Shown here piece by piece: positions 12,521-25,720 of a stretch of 64,000 nt of DNA; within the stretch, counting starts at the first letter, position 1; every line of letters starts with the position of its first letter. Origin of the DNA: Otatea glauca (lineage: Eukaryota; Streptophyta; Magnoliopsida; Poales; Poaceae); NCBI GenBank assembly GCA_036346275.1, contig CM070711.1, forward strand, positions 44,951,435 through 45,015,434, in the 5' to 3' direction. The translations under genes and the position numbers were made by a program. Under the pieces are notes generated by a model that searched no databases, was not told the DNA's origin, and was given only the letters and a program-made list of their open reading frames with translations.

Positions 12521-13855
12521 CTAACTTAAAGCATTGTTTGTCATGGTGGAACAAATGATCGCTCCGCCTATCCGGTACAAAATGAATGATGTCCCACATT
12601 TTCGCATATTACCCGACCCGTAAATTTGGAGATTTGTCCTCTGACACCGCTCAATCCCCACTATGAAAGAACTCCATGGGGATCTGCAGTTCTCCCAGGT
12701 GTCGCCGAATGGGTGGCCTATGCCGACGTCTCGGGTGTGTAAGACGTAATTTTTGGTCATCCCGATTCCTGGCCCCTATATTAATACCACCGGGTTCCTT
12801 GATGGTTCGCGTAACGCATCAAGGATTTGTTGCGTGGTACGGACCTCGCCGACTACTTCCCTTGTCCCTTCCTCTTCAAGAGGAGGTACCCTCTGCACCT
12901 CATTGCGTTGGCGTTGGCGGAGACTTGCCGAGACGCCTACTGCTTCGGCTCGCACTCCACTATATGGTGCAGGAGGTGTGTTGGGCTTGTCCTTGTACAA
13001 CCTAAGCGTGCCTGCGATCAATACAAGATGCCCGCTGTGGTCGTTGAATAACACCGAGGCGCACTCGGGTCCGGCTTTTCCGAGCGGTAGTAGCACCACG
13101 GGAGGGTTGCTCCCCAGTTATCCCATACGGAAGTTTGAGATGTGGGTGGTACGCCTCCGGTCCACCCAGCTTGAAGTAGCCGCACCATTCATCCTCGGCC
13201 AAGGGGCACCAGAGAATCTCCGGTCCGCTAGTTCATCGTGGCAGAATCAACCATCGCTCAAGGCCGTGTTCGCAAAAGTCGGGCTTTGGGTGGCCCCGAG
13301 GAGGTTTCTCCTTTGACTCGAGCAATTTCGCAATTTTCTTTTGAACTCCTGTATGATCGAATTGGTTTAGAATTACTACTTTGTGAATGAAGCATGAGTT
13401 CGCCGCATGAAACTCACCGATTGGTTGGCCTCTTGTCCACCGCCCCAACTCGTCGCTTCTAGAACGGGATGTATCTCGCGGCCTCTCCCACCGTTGAAGT
13501 TCTCGTGAAGTGGGTCGGCGTCGTGGTAGTTGTAGACAAATTCAGTGAGTCACGCCGCTCCGCCCATCGATCCATTGGAAGAAGCAACACCGGTCGCCAG
13601 CCGAGAAAAGAAAGAACGATTCATGAAATGGTAATGTTACTCAGATTGTATGGACACCAGCAGTTTACCCGTGAAGAGCGGCACAACAAGAGAGTGAAGC
13701 GCGCGCCCGATCTCGTGGGTAGATTGCATCATCTTCGCCAAGGTTGCAATGCAATTGGGTCGGGCAACTCCGCAGAATCAAGCGCCAACGCTACTTGTAT
13801 TCGGTACTCGGGGTGGGATGACTTCGCTGGTCAAGAGGCGACGTGAGAACGACAT
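12521..13855 (-). pseudogene. MULE-1 GRF-type zinc-finger-like gene, broken
   Basis: The start ATG at 13855 (MSFSRRL) corresponds to MSFYRRLFSKQ in the better-preserved MULE-2 copy. Downstream fragments read CCFFQWTDG-like and EDEWCGYF-like segments and end with GIGHPFGDTWE plus WSSFIVGIERC near the 3' end. The first exon runs into a stop after about 25 codons and later segments lie in different frames, so this copy is not translatable as given. Cys/His spacing and the aromatic 'CGYFxWVD' core recall GRF-type zinc fingers; nucleic-acid binding is an inference from the family. Its partner copy is at 47625-48981. Confidence 0.65.
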
Positions 13856-14034
13856 CGCGCCCTAATTTGTGTAGATTCACGGTGGCGTGTATTGCTTGTT
13901 TGCGGTGTTGGATGTCTACCTCTACCGGTTTTATATTGGTGGTGAGGGGTTGCTTCACACAACTACAACACTAATGGGCCGGCATCCTCTGTGAAAAGCC
14001 GCACGACGTGTCACCCATCATCAAAGCTGCACGA

Positions 14035-14216
14035 CAAGGCTGACAAAGCTGATGCACGTGACTTGTCTAATCGGCCTGATAAGGCTGACAAAGCTGATGC
14101 ATGTGACTTGTCTAATCGGCCAGACAAGGCTGATGCATGTGACTTGTCTCATCGGCCCGACAAGGCTGACAAAGCTGATGCATGTGACTTGTCTACTCGG
14201 CCTGACAAGACTGCAT
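14035..14216. repeat. Minisatellite 'gctgacaaagctgatgca', about 45-bp unit
   Basis: Three to four imperfect units contain GACAAAGCTGATGCA, GTGACTTGTCTAATCGG and CCTGACAAGG. The equivalent place in MULE-2 (49150-49270) has a shorter, more degraded version, with CTG reduced to CG in places. It sits just upstream of the zinc-finger gene start on the minus strand. Confidence 0.85.
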
Positions 14217-14450
14217 CCCGTGAGTAGGCTATTCGCTCAAAAGCTGCCGCACGCCAAGATTCATACTTGAAAGTGGGGCCATCAGAACACGGAATAACAA
14301 TATTTCATAACTAAAAGTAAGAGGTTACTAACATAACAAAAATATATCGATACATCTAAATACATAAGATGAAAAGCATGTCACAACGTAATAACCAAAT
14401 ACATAAGCTAAAATAACATAACAAACTACCGCGCCCTGCTTCGGGCGCCT

Positions 14451-17400
14451 CAAGGACCCGAATCCATCGATTCGAACCCATCGTGTTTATCGTGACTATT
14501 CCTGTGATCAACGCTAGTGCACACAAATTTTAACATTGGTATATATCACATCATACACAACGACAATAGAATAATAGTTCATTTATTGATATAGCTAAAT
14601 GTATGATCTTATGACCAACTTACATTATTAAGCCACGCAGGCAAGACCGAGAATATAAACTAATAATTACAATGGAAAGTAGAAACGTAGATAGCTCATC
14701 AGTTCACCACAGGCAACCAACAAGGCTCTGACCCTAATGACTCGTGTCTTCTTGGACCTCATCTTCCAACACAGTGTAGATTCTTCAACTGTTGATTATT
14801 GTTGTTTGGCAAGGGTGAGTACTTAAAGCACTCAACAAGTTGTGCATGTAATGCGCTTCTATTTATCTATATGTAAGGCTTATTCCAAAGGATAGGCTAT
14901 CATGGCTATTTTGCAATAAGCAAGATTTATGAACAAATACAATAATAGATTGTAAAGAATGTAAACGAATAGCAATAATAAATAAATTCAAGATTTCAAG
15001 TAAACCAAGTTTCCAATCCTAAATCAAGTTCCAATCTTCCATATGGCAATCCCGCCATCCCAACCAAGTTGTCCAATTTATTAAACTAACCCTTAATCAG
15101 AATTCCAGCATTGCTCAATACCGCGAGCACAACTATCCGAATAGTTTCACACTCTGCAGAGGTTATGCACTTTACCCACGTGATACAACCAAACACCACA
15201 AAGGCGAGAGATTATAACAAAGCCTTTACAATGCTCTATCTTAATCCGATACTACCCGCTAAGGTTTCAACATCATGGTCTCGTAAACTACATCCAGGGC
15301 CCCTCTTGCGCCATGTGAATTACACCGACCGGAACTCACACCGACCACGATAGTATCAACATTAAGACTTTGCAAATTACTCACTAGGTCGCCCATACCG
15401 TATATGTGGTTGCATGATTGACTCAGTCAAAGGCTTGCAAGGTTAAGTCCTTAGTGTGATCAAGGCAAGACATCCACATACCATCTCGCCCATCGGCCCA
15501 CCTTGGCCTCCTCGCCTTGCCACTTGCCCCAATCTAAGTTATTATCACCCCGCTGATTACCAAGCACCACGTGCCATCAACAATTCAACATCGCTGCGTG
15601 ACATGACTCGCCACAACAACTCAATCTCATCGTGTGATCCCACATGACACACAAGTTCATAACATTGTTCCATATTCCATTAATCAAGATTAATTATCAA
15701 TGGTGATGACACATGTGATGACGTGGCATGGCTAAGCAACTAATACGAACTAAACCTCCAATGTTGATTATAATTATTAACCAACTATATTAAACCAATC
15801 TAGGGTGACAATGGATCATGGCATACAATGACAAGGCAGGGTATAGATCAATCTGGTATTTTAGCTAAGCCCAAACTAATTTGAAACAGTTGTATAATTG
15901 AAATATATGCAATAGTGTAAATCAAACATAGCAATTTTACAAACATGGGTTCAACATGATCAAAGCACAACTTGCCTTGGAATAGGTCCTGATCTTGATC
16001 TGAAGCTTGCTCTTGGGTTGCTGGGTCTTCCTCCGAAGCGTCGCACAATTCAACGTCTACGCGTACCGAAAGAGAAAAGCAAATAAATAGCAAAACAGAG
16101 AGCAATTAAACTCCAAAAATCAATTAAAATTCACCATTAAATAGATCTTAATTTTACAAATTTTTAGAAACTGGAATCACTCAAATCCGAGTTACGATGC
16201 AAAAGATATAGCCTTTGAAGTTTGAAATAAATATCAAATTAGAAAATCGAGAAATTGAAATTAATGATTTATTTTTATATCGAAAAATCGATTTATGACG
16301 TCGGCGTTACGTCACGCGACGTCTACCCTGGCGCCACCAATCGACGCCACACGCCCCGGTCCATGGACTCGGTCCACGGAATCGCCTTGGTCCACCGCAG
16401 ACGCGGTCCACGCGCTTTGGTCAGCCGAGCCCGACACGCGGCGGCGCCGATTGGTTGCGGCGACGGCGCAACTGGTGCACCTGATTCCATCGGACACCGC
16501 CGATCGATGCACACGCGGCAAGATCACGAGCACCGGTTTTAGATCCAACGGACGGCGATTAAAGAGGGTTTTACTACCACCGAGGACACGCGGTCAGATT
16601 CGAGACGTCGCGAAGATCCAACGACCGAGCTCTCCGCTAATGGCGTCGCCGAGACCAAAATCTGCCGGCGATGAAGACGACGATACTCCGCGAGGCGCTC
16701 CGGCGAGTTCTGGACGTCGAGACCTTGCGCTTCTGCTGCGGCGAGGAACGAGGGACTCAACGCACCCGTCCGAGCCTTAAATAGGCGCACGGAGAGGCGC
16801 GGCGGCGGCGGACACGGACCGAGTCCGCGGAAACACGGCGGCACGGCGGAAGAGTCCGGAACGAGACGAAACCGACACCCTACGATTTAAGATCAACGGC
16901 CAAGCTTCACGCAACGCGGCACAATCCACGCCGATCCAAAGATCTAACTACCGAGAAACTAGGGTTTTTTATACGCACTCACCGCTTGATGACGATCTAA
17001 CTACGGTGGGCTAAGCTTCTAGAAGCTGGGCTTCGCGGCTGCACGAGCGGGCGGCCTACCACAGAGATGGGCTACGCCCAACATCGCTCTGTGTTTTTCC
17101 GAAGGTTTTTCAATTAAATTAATTGCGTAAATTCATTTAATTTGTTTTAGGCAATAAAATAATCGTGAAAATCCAAGAAAAATCTCAAAATACTTTGAGA
17201 CATTTTGGACTTAAATAAAATATTTTTGGCAAAACTTTATTTTGACTTTGCACAGATTTAAATACTTTTGAATAAAAAGCAATAAACTTGAAATAAGATT
17301 TAATTCAAATAAATCCAGAAAAATCTAAATAAATTCCAGAAAATCATAAATGCACATTTAAGCAATAAAATAATATTTGGTAGATTTTTGGGATGTTACA
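14451..17400 (-). mobile_element. Gypsy solo LTR inserted in MULE-1
   Basis: Read on the minus strand it starts TGTAACATCCC at 17400 and ends in GGATTCGGGTCCTT near 14451, the same layout as the 50614-62270 LTRs, including the 'caagtactcacccttg'-type block near 14815. MULE-2 has uninterrupted sequence across this point (around 49510), which shows that it is an insertion near the end of the PMD gene. The terminal ACA and the target duplication at the left border seem to have been lost in a deletion of about 7 bp. No pol sequence is present, so it is a solo LTR of about 2.95 kb. The open frames at 16250-16850 are LTR sequence, not genes. Confidence 0.85.
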
Positions 17401-19932
17401 CTTCGCGGTACCGGGTGCCTCTTGCGAACTCCGCCTCGCGAGTACGCCAACCGCACCGTGGGTGGTGGGCCTCGTGGTCTTCTTGGAGGTGTAGCGTATG
17501 CCTACCGAGAAGGTTACGCGGTGGTGGTGCTCCTGAATCGCGATGATCTGCACATCCGACTAACGAAGCATCTCGACACGCCACCATCGCCGAGGTCGAA
17601 CCGCATGGGCCGACATCAAACCGCCTCGTAGTCATCGAGGCAGTGAAGTTGCAGAGGAGAACCACCGTGCTTGTGAGCCCGTAAGAAGTGAAGAATTGTT
17701 GGTGACATTCAAAAATAATTAGACAACATACGGGCATGACGGTACTCACCTCCGACGTGAGGTGCTAGACCAGCGCGGTCAAGCTCGCCTGCCGTAAGTC
17801 GGCGTGACGGTGGGATGGGAGGATGTGGCGGTGAAGATGTACCGAGCACTCCTCCTCAGTATAAGGCACGCCCATGGCGGCGCTACCACATCACGAGGCG
17901 CGCGGCATCCCGCGAACTCGAGGGTGCGTCGGCTCTCCCCCAACCTCGCAAGAAGGAGGTCACGCCTCTCTCGGTCACGCCTACCCCACGAGATGCATAA
18001 GACAGAAGTTCCCGACTCCTCGTAGTATCGGGCCAGCACATCACCAGAAAAATACATTACGAATTAACCTAACACATTACTCGAAAATGCCATATGAAAA
18101 TACATCGACATTAGACAAAACTTACCGCACCGTGCGTAATCGAGTCCGTATGGCGGGATACGTGTCCTCACCCTCGGGATGTGTCTAGGAGGATCCGGTC
18201 GACACGCACTAAACGCACACGGTAAGGGAAGTGTACCACCGCTTGTACCGTACGCTCTGCGGGTCGACGGCGCATCCTCTGCATGGACGCCGCCCAAGGC
18301 TCCTCCCACTCCTGACCCATGGCGCCATACGACGCGCCATGGGGTGCCCCATGCCCGCCTCCTAGTCCGCTTGCGATAAGCAAAATATAGCATTATTACA
18401 TGTCATTACACCGCATGATTAGAGAACATCGATGTAGAGAACTTACGTGTGGACGCCTGTAGGACCCGCCGCCGACTGACCGGAACTCCTCGCCGAGACC
18501 GAATCGCCTCATCACTCGATGGACGGCGAGCCCTCGACCGTGACGCCGAACACGAGGAACCGACGGTACGCCAAGACGCCGCGTCGCGGTGCATAGGGTG
18601 GACAATCCACCCATCACACGTAGCTCGACGCCTCCCGCCGTGTATGGCGCCCAAAGATACGCGCTCTCGGTGAGGTGGTCGAAAGCAGCCAAGAACCGCG
18701 GGTAGCTAAGCCGCACCATCGCCGTGCCCACCTAGGCCGCAGTGATTTACGTAAAAATCAACATTACCATTAGTACCGAGAAATGTTAAAGCGTAGGTTT
18801 CACAACCGTGGTTTGCAATATCTTACCGTCGGTAGCACCGGATGGTGCCCATAGCTCGCGCTGGCCGACATCATCGCCACCATCGTAAAAGAGGACTCGT
18901 GTCGATCCCGGGCGCCGATCCGAACCTCTCAGATGCCCAAAGCCGCAGGCGGTGGACACCGATGAGGATCGCCTGCTGGCTATCCGCCCACAGCCGCCGC
19001 AGAGCCCACGTGACATCGCGCAGAGAACCGCCGACTTCGGAGTATTGCGGCACGGCGTCAAGGGGTGCATCGCGATCGCCTCGCGAATCGGACGGCGCTC
19101 GCCCACACTATCCCGTGGAGCTGGTGAACATGCACCACCAAACAAAATGAGCAGTACGCCTCAAGGTGGCGGCTCACCCCTTCGCTCGTCCGCTGGCTCG
19201 ACGATGTGCTCCGCCTATAAATTTAAGTTTTCTTGTTAGTCTAGCCAATATATATATGCGGTTAAGTTTGAAAGGTTAGTTGCTTACAATGAACTATCGA
19301 AACCACACGTGTGTCGGACCATGGGTGCCGTGAAGGGTCGACGCAAAGCAGCGTAGCACACCATGGAACCGCCATAGTACCTCATCCCGCCACAACGGGT
19401 CGACGCCCCGCGCACCACAGTGGTCACCGGTGATCGGGAGACCGAGGAGGAAGGAGACGCCCTCCAAAGTGATCGCCATCTCCCGGCGGTGTAAGTGGAA
19501 GGTGTGCGCCTCCGGCCTACATCGATCCACCGTGAGCGTGAGAAGGGACCTATCAAACGGAACCGGTGGCTCGCGTCCCTCTCTCGCAGACTCACGCGGC
19601 GCTCCACCATCCGTGTGCTGGCAAGAATCCCGCCGCTCGCGACTTACGAAATGTAAATATTAAATTAATATGAGCACCGCACTAGTTAATTAAAACAGAT
19701 TATGATATCGTGATCGGAATATTTTGGAATTAAAAGATAATTACGTTACCTGGGGATCCAACGTGGATCGAGGGTCCAGAGCTCCCACGGTGGCCTCGGT
19801 CGTAGTACGCACAGCTCCTGAGGGTCCCGTCCCTCCTCCGTGAAGCGGTGGCGAAGTGTGCACGGTGACGATCACAACGACTGGGTCTACCAACTCAAAG
19901 GGCGGCCGTCATCTACGGCACTGGTGAGCCAT
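17401..19932 (-). pseudogene. MULE-1 plant-mobile-domain (PMD) gene, decayed
   Basis: Minus-strand segments with splice-like borders spell a PMD protein. Exon 19932-19751 contains ELWTLDPRWIP. Exon about 19650-19280 contains RPEAHTFHL, EMAITLEGVSFLLGLPI and DPLWRDEVLWRFHGV. Segment 19150-18840 has a PLLRWWR-like end. 18731-18396 has VRLSYPRFLAAFDHLTE and VHRVMRRFGLGEEF. 18057-17780 has DVLARYYEES and ARRTLEFAGC-like words. PMD proteins are known both as TE passengers and as the host MAIN/MAIL group; their biochemical role is unresolved. Frame shifts and stops break it here, and the Gypsy solo LTR removed the last codons. MULE-2 carries the sister gene. Confidence 0.8.
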
Positions 19933-19954
19933 ACCTGCAAATTACAAAAAGGAA

Positions 19955-20385
19955 AGTTATATACAAATAAATACACAAGCATCAAAACAATACATCGAAC
20001 CAAATGCGTACAAATAAATACACAAATATGAGAACAATACATCGAACCAAATGAGTACAAATAAATACACAAGCATCGTAACAATACATCGAACCAAATG
20101 CGCATAAATAAATACACAAGCGCCCACAAAATATAATCAAACAGATTACAACGCACACTACATCAAGAAATATATTAGAACAAGTTACAACGAACACTTC
20201 ATCAGCAAAATATATTAAAACAGATTACAACGTAAGACTTCATCAAGAAAATATATTAAAACAAAGTTACAACGCACATTACATCATCAAATTATATTAA
20301 AACAAAGTTACAACGCACATTACATCATCAAATTATATTAAAACAGATTACAACGCACATTACATGAACAAAATATTAATTTGAC
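19955..20385. repeat. Two adjacent minisatellites in MULE-1 (47-bp and about 44-bp units)
   Basis: From 19955 to 20120 a 47-bp unit repeats with ACAATACATCGAACCAAATG and AAATAAATACACAAGC. From 20150 to 20385 a second unit with TTACAACGCACATTACATCA and ATATATTAAAACA repeats about five times. The first unit also forms the right edge of the window in MULE-2 (63790-64000). They lie between the PMD gene start and the end of the transposase gene. Confidence 0.9.
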
Positions 20386-20654
20386 ATATAGCATCTAATA
20401 GTTCAAATAGCTTCTCCGGTAGTTCGATGACGCCGCCCACTACACCGCGCATTGACGATCCTTCCCCGCCGCCGGTTGCCATCTCCTCCTTCGCCCTCTT
20501 CTATGTGGTCTGGTAGTTCTTGAACGTGTGACCTGCTCGCTTGCACAACGAATATTTCTTCACGCGCTTACCGTTTTCGACTCATCCATATCATTCCCGA
20601 CACGCTTTGTTTTGCGACGGCCTCCTTTGTATGATCTTGCATCAAAGTCGGGGA

Positions 20655-20659
20655 CCCAG
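20655..20659. repeat. Target duplication CCCAG of the Copia element, left copy
   Basis: CCCAG precedes the left LTR at 20660 and is repeated at 28773-28777 after the right LTR. Removing element and one CCCAG restores the MULE transposase reading direction across the junction. Confidence 0.95.
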
Positions 20660-22008
20660 TGAAGAGGAACGCGTATGCTACGCTAGCACAAAAAAATCTA
20701 CCGCGAAACCGTAAAGCTACTCGCAAGAAGGGGATCATAGATAAGATTACCACTAGACGCGCAGCTATGCGGAATCCTTCGCGCCGATGTAGTGGATCGC
20801 CCTCGCCGCATCGTTGCGCCGATGTAGTGGATCGCCCTGCCTTGCCGTGGATCGCCCTCCCACGCCGCATCACAGCAGCGTCACCGCAGAGTCCACACGC
20901 CCAGAGATGGAACGTCGTGCGCCGGTGTGCAAGCACGTGGTCGCCGGCAGGGCAGCGAGAGGAGTAGGCTAGGTTTCGAGTGAATCACTCCTAAACCGTG
21001 GAAAGCACACCTGTGCCCTCCTCCTCCCCTCCTTATATAGCCACGAGATGAAACCCTAAACTAGGGCCCATCACGTGCTAAGCCCACGAGGTTCATTAAT
21101 TACGGATCCAATCCAAATTAATGCGCCCCACCCATTAAGTGTGTGACCGCAGTTCACGTACATTTGGACGTGGATTCGGAAAACTCCTTTTCAATCCAAT
21201 AGTTGGTAGTGGCTTCTTGCAAAGTATGCCAACTCCCAAACATACTATGATCAAATCGGATGTAACCTATCAAAAGTACTCATGTAATAATCCCTTTGCC
21301 AAGTATATGAAGATTGATCTCAAGCGAGAAGCATGTCATCCTTTGATGATTCAATCCATCTCTCGATCCGTGATATATTAATAAGTTGTGATTGACTCTC
21401 AATCACTGCATGGCCATGCACTTCCTTAATCATATCACACGAGTGGCCTTGTCATATATCTCCGTTTCATTGGAGTGGCAAATTCCATCTTGATCGCCAC
21501 TTCCTCTCGCACGCTTCATAGTAAACATGAAAGCTACCTTTATAACTATCCGGTTAGGAAGTAGTGTTTGATAGCCCCAAGGAAAACTCTTACACATGTA
21601 GGGAATATGACAATCTCGTGTCTAAGGATCATACATCTACTAGGTATGAGATACACCGATGACACATAAGAATGAAACATTCTCGCAGTTGTCCCATTGG
21701 GTCTATCTAACCCATGTTCTTCAACATGCGCCCACAATGTATAGATGATATCTCCATATCCCATGATCTATGAAGCATGATCATCGATCACTACATGTGC
21801 CGATCTATTCATCGTTGTCCTATACGATGATATCCGATCGTAGATATTTATCGAATTACATCATTAAGTAAAGAGCTTCATAAGCAAGTCACATACTTGT
21901 TGATCAATACAATGATATACATTCATTGACCAATAATCATATTATTATTCATAAACATAGTCATGTTACAATCATCTAAATGATTGCCTCAAGGGCATAA
22001 CACTAACA
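20660..22008 (-). repeat. 3' LTR of the Copia element
   Basis: It runs from TGTTAGTG (minus strand, at 22008) to 20660. A TATA box CTATATAAGG on the minus strand lies at 21031-21040. It differs from the partner LTR by scattered small indels, for example CACGTG versus CG near 21073 and 27836. Confidence 0.93.
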
Positions 22009-22023
22009 ATCTCCCACTTGCAC
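22009..22023 (-). promoter_or_regulatory. Polypurine tract of the Copia element
   Basis: On the minus strand AAGTGGGAGAT directly precedes the 3' LTR start TGTTAGTG, the usual place of the plus-strand priming tract. Confidence 0.85.
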
Positions 22024-22559
22024 TTGAGTCAATCAATTAAGTATCTAATACCAATAGACCTTGTGTGCGCCTCATGCTTTGGGCGTGGCAAGTGGCTTTG
22101 TCAACGGATCGCCACATTGGCTTCCGTGATGTACTTTGCATATTCTCACGCCACCTCTATCCACAATCTCGCGAATAAGGTGAAAGCGACGAGTATGTGT
22201 TTAGACTTCGATGTGATCTAGGCTCTTTGCTTGTGCAATGGCACCACTATTATCACAATAGATGTCCATTGGACTAGAGGCACTAGCGACCACACCAAGC
22301 TCGTGATAAACTTCTTAATCCACATACTTCCTTTGTGGCCTCCGGCCGCAATGTACTCCGCTTCGTCAGAGAGTCACCACCGTGTTTTGCTTGGAACTCT
22401 TCCACCATCGCTCCTCCATTAAGTGTAAACACAAACCCGGATTATGATCGAAAATCATCTTTGTCGGCTTGGAAGCTTGCATCGTGTAACCCTTTGCAAC
22501 CAGATCTTCCTCACCTCCAAAAACAAGGAACATACCTTTAGTTCTTCTCAAGTACTTCA

Positions 22560-25500
22560 GATATTTTTACGGCTATCCAATGACCATCACCAGATCCGCT
22601 TGGTATCCGCCGTGACACTTAGAGCATATGAGACATCCGGGCGTGTACAGATCATGGCATACATAATAGACCCAATAGTGAAGCATATGGAATCTTGCTC
22701 ATCCTGTCTCGCCATCGATGTCGAAGGACACCGATTCTTGCAGAGATCGATGCCATGTGACATTGGCATGAAACCTCTCTTGGATTCATGCATATTGAAC
22801 CTTTTCAATATCTTGTCAATGTACGCTTCCGACTTAATCCAATTAACCTTTTGATCTATCTCTATAGATTTTTATGCCCAAGATATAGCATGCTTCTCCC
22901 AAGTCCTTCATTGAGAAACTCCTTTTCAATGAAGTCTTAACATCTTCAAGCATAGGAATGTCATTCCCGATCAATAATATGTCATCCACATACAAAATCG
23001 TAAATACAAGTGCGCTCCCACTAGCCTTCTTGTAAACACAAGGCTCTTCTTCATTTTTGATAAAGTCAAAACCTTTGACTACTTCATCAAAACGAATGTT
23101 CCAACTCCGAGATGCTTGCTTTAACCCATAAATGGATCTTTGAAGCTTGCATACCCTTTTAGCATATTTAGGATCAACAAAACCTTCAGTTGTATCATGT
23201 ATACATCCTCGATAGATTCCCATTAAAGAATGCTATTTTGACATCCATCCGCCATATTTCATAATCAAAATATGCAAAGAATAGCTAAAATGATCCGGAC
23301 AGACTTGAGCATGGCTATCGGTGAAAAGTTTCATCATAGTCAACTCCTTGAACTTGTTTGAAACCCTTTGCCACCAACCGTGCCTTATAGATCTGAACAT
23401 TTCCATCTACGTCTATCTTTTTCTTGAAAATCCATTTGCACTCAATGGTTTTTACACCATCAGGAGAGTCGACCAAGTTCCAAACTTGATTGTCATGCAT
23501 GGATTGAATTTCGGATCTCATGGCTTCAAGCCATTTTTTGGAGTTTGGGTCCATCATTGCTTCTTCATAAGTCGTGGGCTCATCATTGTCCAACAATAAT
23601 ATGTCACTCCCATATCTTATAGGTACATGACGTGGCCTCCCGACCTACGTAATGGAGTCTCTTCCACAGTTGTACAACACTTTGTACATCTTGTGAAGGT
23701 TCATGGTAGCTTGAACATATTCATGTGATTCTCTAACTTCATCAAGATACACATCACTCCTACTGATTTCTTTTGAAAGAAACTCTTTCTCCAAAAGACA
23801 CCATTTCGAGCAACAAAACTTTGTTCTCATTTCTTTTGTAAAAGTAATATCCTTTTGTTTCTTTAGGATACCCTACAAAAAGCATTTTTCCGATTTAGGT
23901 GCGAGTTTATCCGATTGTAAACGTTTTACATAAGCCTCACATCCCCATATCTTGAGAAATGACAACATGGGTCTTCTCCCACCCATATCTCATATGACGA
24001 TTCTCAACGGATTTTGATGGGACCCTATTCAAAGTGAACGCAATCGTTGTCTCTAGAGCGAAACCCCGAAGGATAATGGCAGATCTGTTAGGTCGATCAT
24101 TTACCAACCATATCTAATAAAGTTCGGCACGCTGTCGGACACGCCATTCCATTGAGGCGCTCTGGCGGAGTAAGTTGCGAACGATTCCACATTGCTTTAG
24201 TTGATCACCAAACTCTTGGCTCAAGTATTCGCCACCACGATCGGATCGTAAGTGTTTTATTGTTTTGCCAAGTTGATTTTGTACTTCGCTCAAACTCTTT
24301 GAACCTTTCAAAAGTTTCAGATTTATGCCTCATTAAATAGATATATCCATATCTATCAAGTCATCGGTAAAAGTTACAAAGCATCAAACCCACCCTAGCA
24401 ATGAGCTCATTGGTCCACATACATCCGTATGTACTAGGGCCAATAATTCACTTGCTCACTCACTAAAACCCGTGAAAGGGGCTTTGTCATCTTGCCAAGT
24501 AAACAAGATTCACATGTTTCAAATGATTCAAAATCAAATGAGGTTAGAAGTCCATCACCATGGAGCTTCTTCATGCTTCTCATTTATATGACCTAAGCGA
24601 CAATGCCACAAAAAGGTAGGGTTCAAATCATTAGGTCGATGCCTTTTACATTAATATTATAGATGTGTTTTTCTTCGAGTTCAAGGACGTACAACCCATC
24701 CACCATGGGGCAACGACCATAATACATATCATTCAAAAATATCGAACAAACAAAGTTCTTTATTTCAAATCATAACCTTCATGTTCCAAACAAGAAGATG
24801 AAATAATGTTTCTACTCAAAGATGGAACAAAATAACAATTATTAAGTTCTAAAACTAACTCAAGGCAAATGCAATGGGTATGTGCCAACGGCAAGACCAA
24901 AGAACTCTTGCTTTATTCCCACGCCAAGATCCACATCTCCTTTGCCAAGTCTCTACTTTATCACCGCAACGAATTGCAAATGTGAGCAACCGAATCGGTA
25001 TCATATACCCATGAACTGAGTGAAGAAGTAGCAAGATTAATTTTTATAACATTAATACCAAGTGGAAACCACATTTCCATTCTTCTTATCCGCTGTACTT
25101 TTCGCAGCCCGCTTCCAATGCCCCGATTTCTTGCAATAGAAGCATTGGGTATCGTGTTGAGGGCCAACTTTAAGCTTCAAGCTTAGTTTTGAGGCTTGCG
25201 ATCTCATCTTGAGCCTTGCCCTTGCCCTTGCTCTTTCCCTGCCCCAGACCTTAGCCTTCCTCTTTTTGAAAGCGCTTGTTTTCAACCATCATCACATGAT
25301 TGGTTTTTTCTTAATGCTTTCTCGGCAGCCTTGAGCATCCCATGTAGCTTGTTAGGCTCTTCTCCATGCTATTCATATGAAAATTCATAATGAATGGCTC
25401 AAAGCTCGAGGCGTAGACCGAGAATAACATCCGTGGCCAAACCGAGGCTAAGGGAAACTCAAGTTTTTCCAATCTCCCAATGTAACCAATCATCTTGATC

Positions 25501-25720
25501 ACATGAGGATGACCGATCGCCTTCACCAAATTTTACAAGCAAATAAAAGCTTTGAGATACCATACCTCTCAGCTCTTGCTTGATTCCCAAACATGCCCTT
25601 CAAGCCCACAATCATATTGTAAGCATCCCGGTCCTCATATTGCTTTTGGAGCTCAGAGTCCATGGTGACTAGCATGAGACAAGTGACCTCTGTAATCATT
25701 AACATGCTTTTCATATTCAA
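22560..25720 (-). pseudogene. Copia gag-pol remains (Angela-like)
   Basis: Minus-strand pieces in order: gag with the zinc knuckle CFYCKKSGHWKR near 25140; protease with WVYDTDSVAHICNS near 24990; integrase with IKHLRSDRGGEY near 24230; RT with WIFKKKIDVDGN and ARLVAKGFKQ at 23596-23315, then YGLKQASRSW and the polymerase box YVDDI near 23000; RNase H start at 22808-22587 with GSIMYAMICTRPDVSYAL. Each piece is open for only 60-130 codons and the frame changes between them, so no polyprotein can be made from this sequence. The knuckle's last Cys is missing (KRAAK where KRNCK is usual). Confidence 0.9.

Noticed and set aside
12676..13316. Plus-strand frame of 187 codons as a gene
   Set aside because: It is antisense to the GRF-like zinc-finger gene of MULE-1 and has no recognisable domain.
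16255..16844. Long overlapping open frames on both strands as a gene
   Set aside because: The stretch is the GC-rich part of a Gypsy solo LTR; similar GC-rich words occur in the other LTRs, and no domain is visible.
14444..17405. CTTCG as target duplication of the solo LTR
   Set aside because: CTTCG occurs at 14439-14443 and 17401-17405, but alignment with MULE-2 shows that the left copy is several bases outside the insertion point. A small deletion at the left border explains the missing duplication better.
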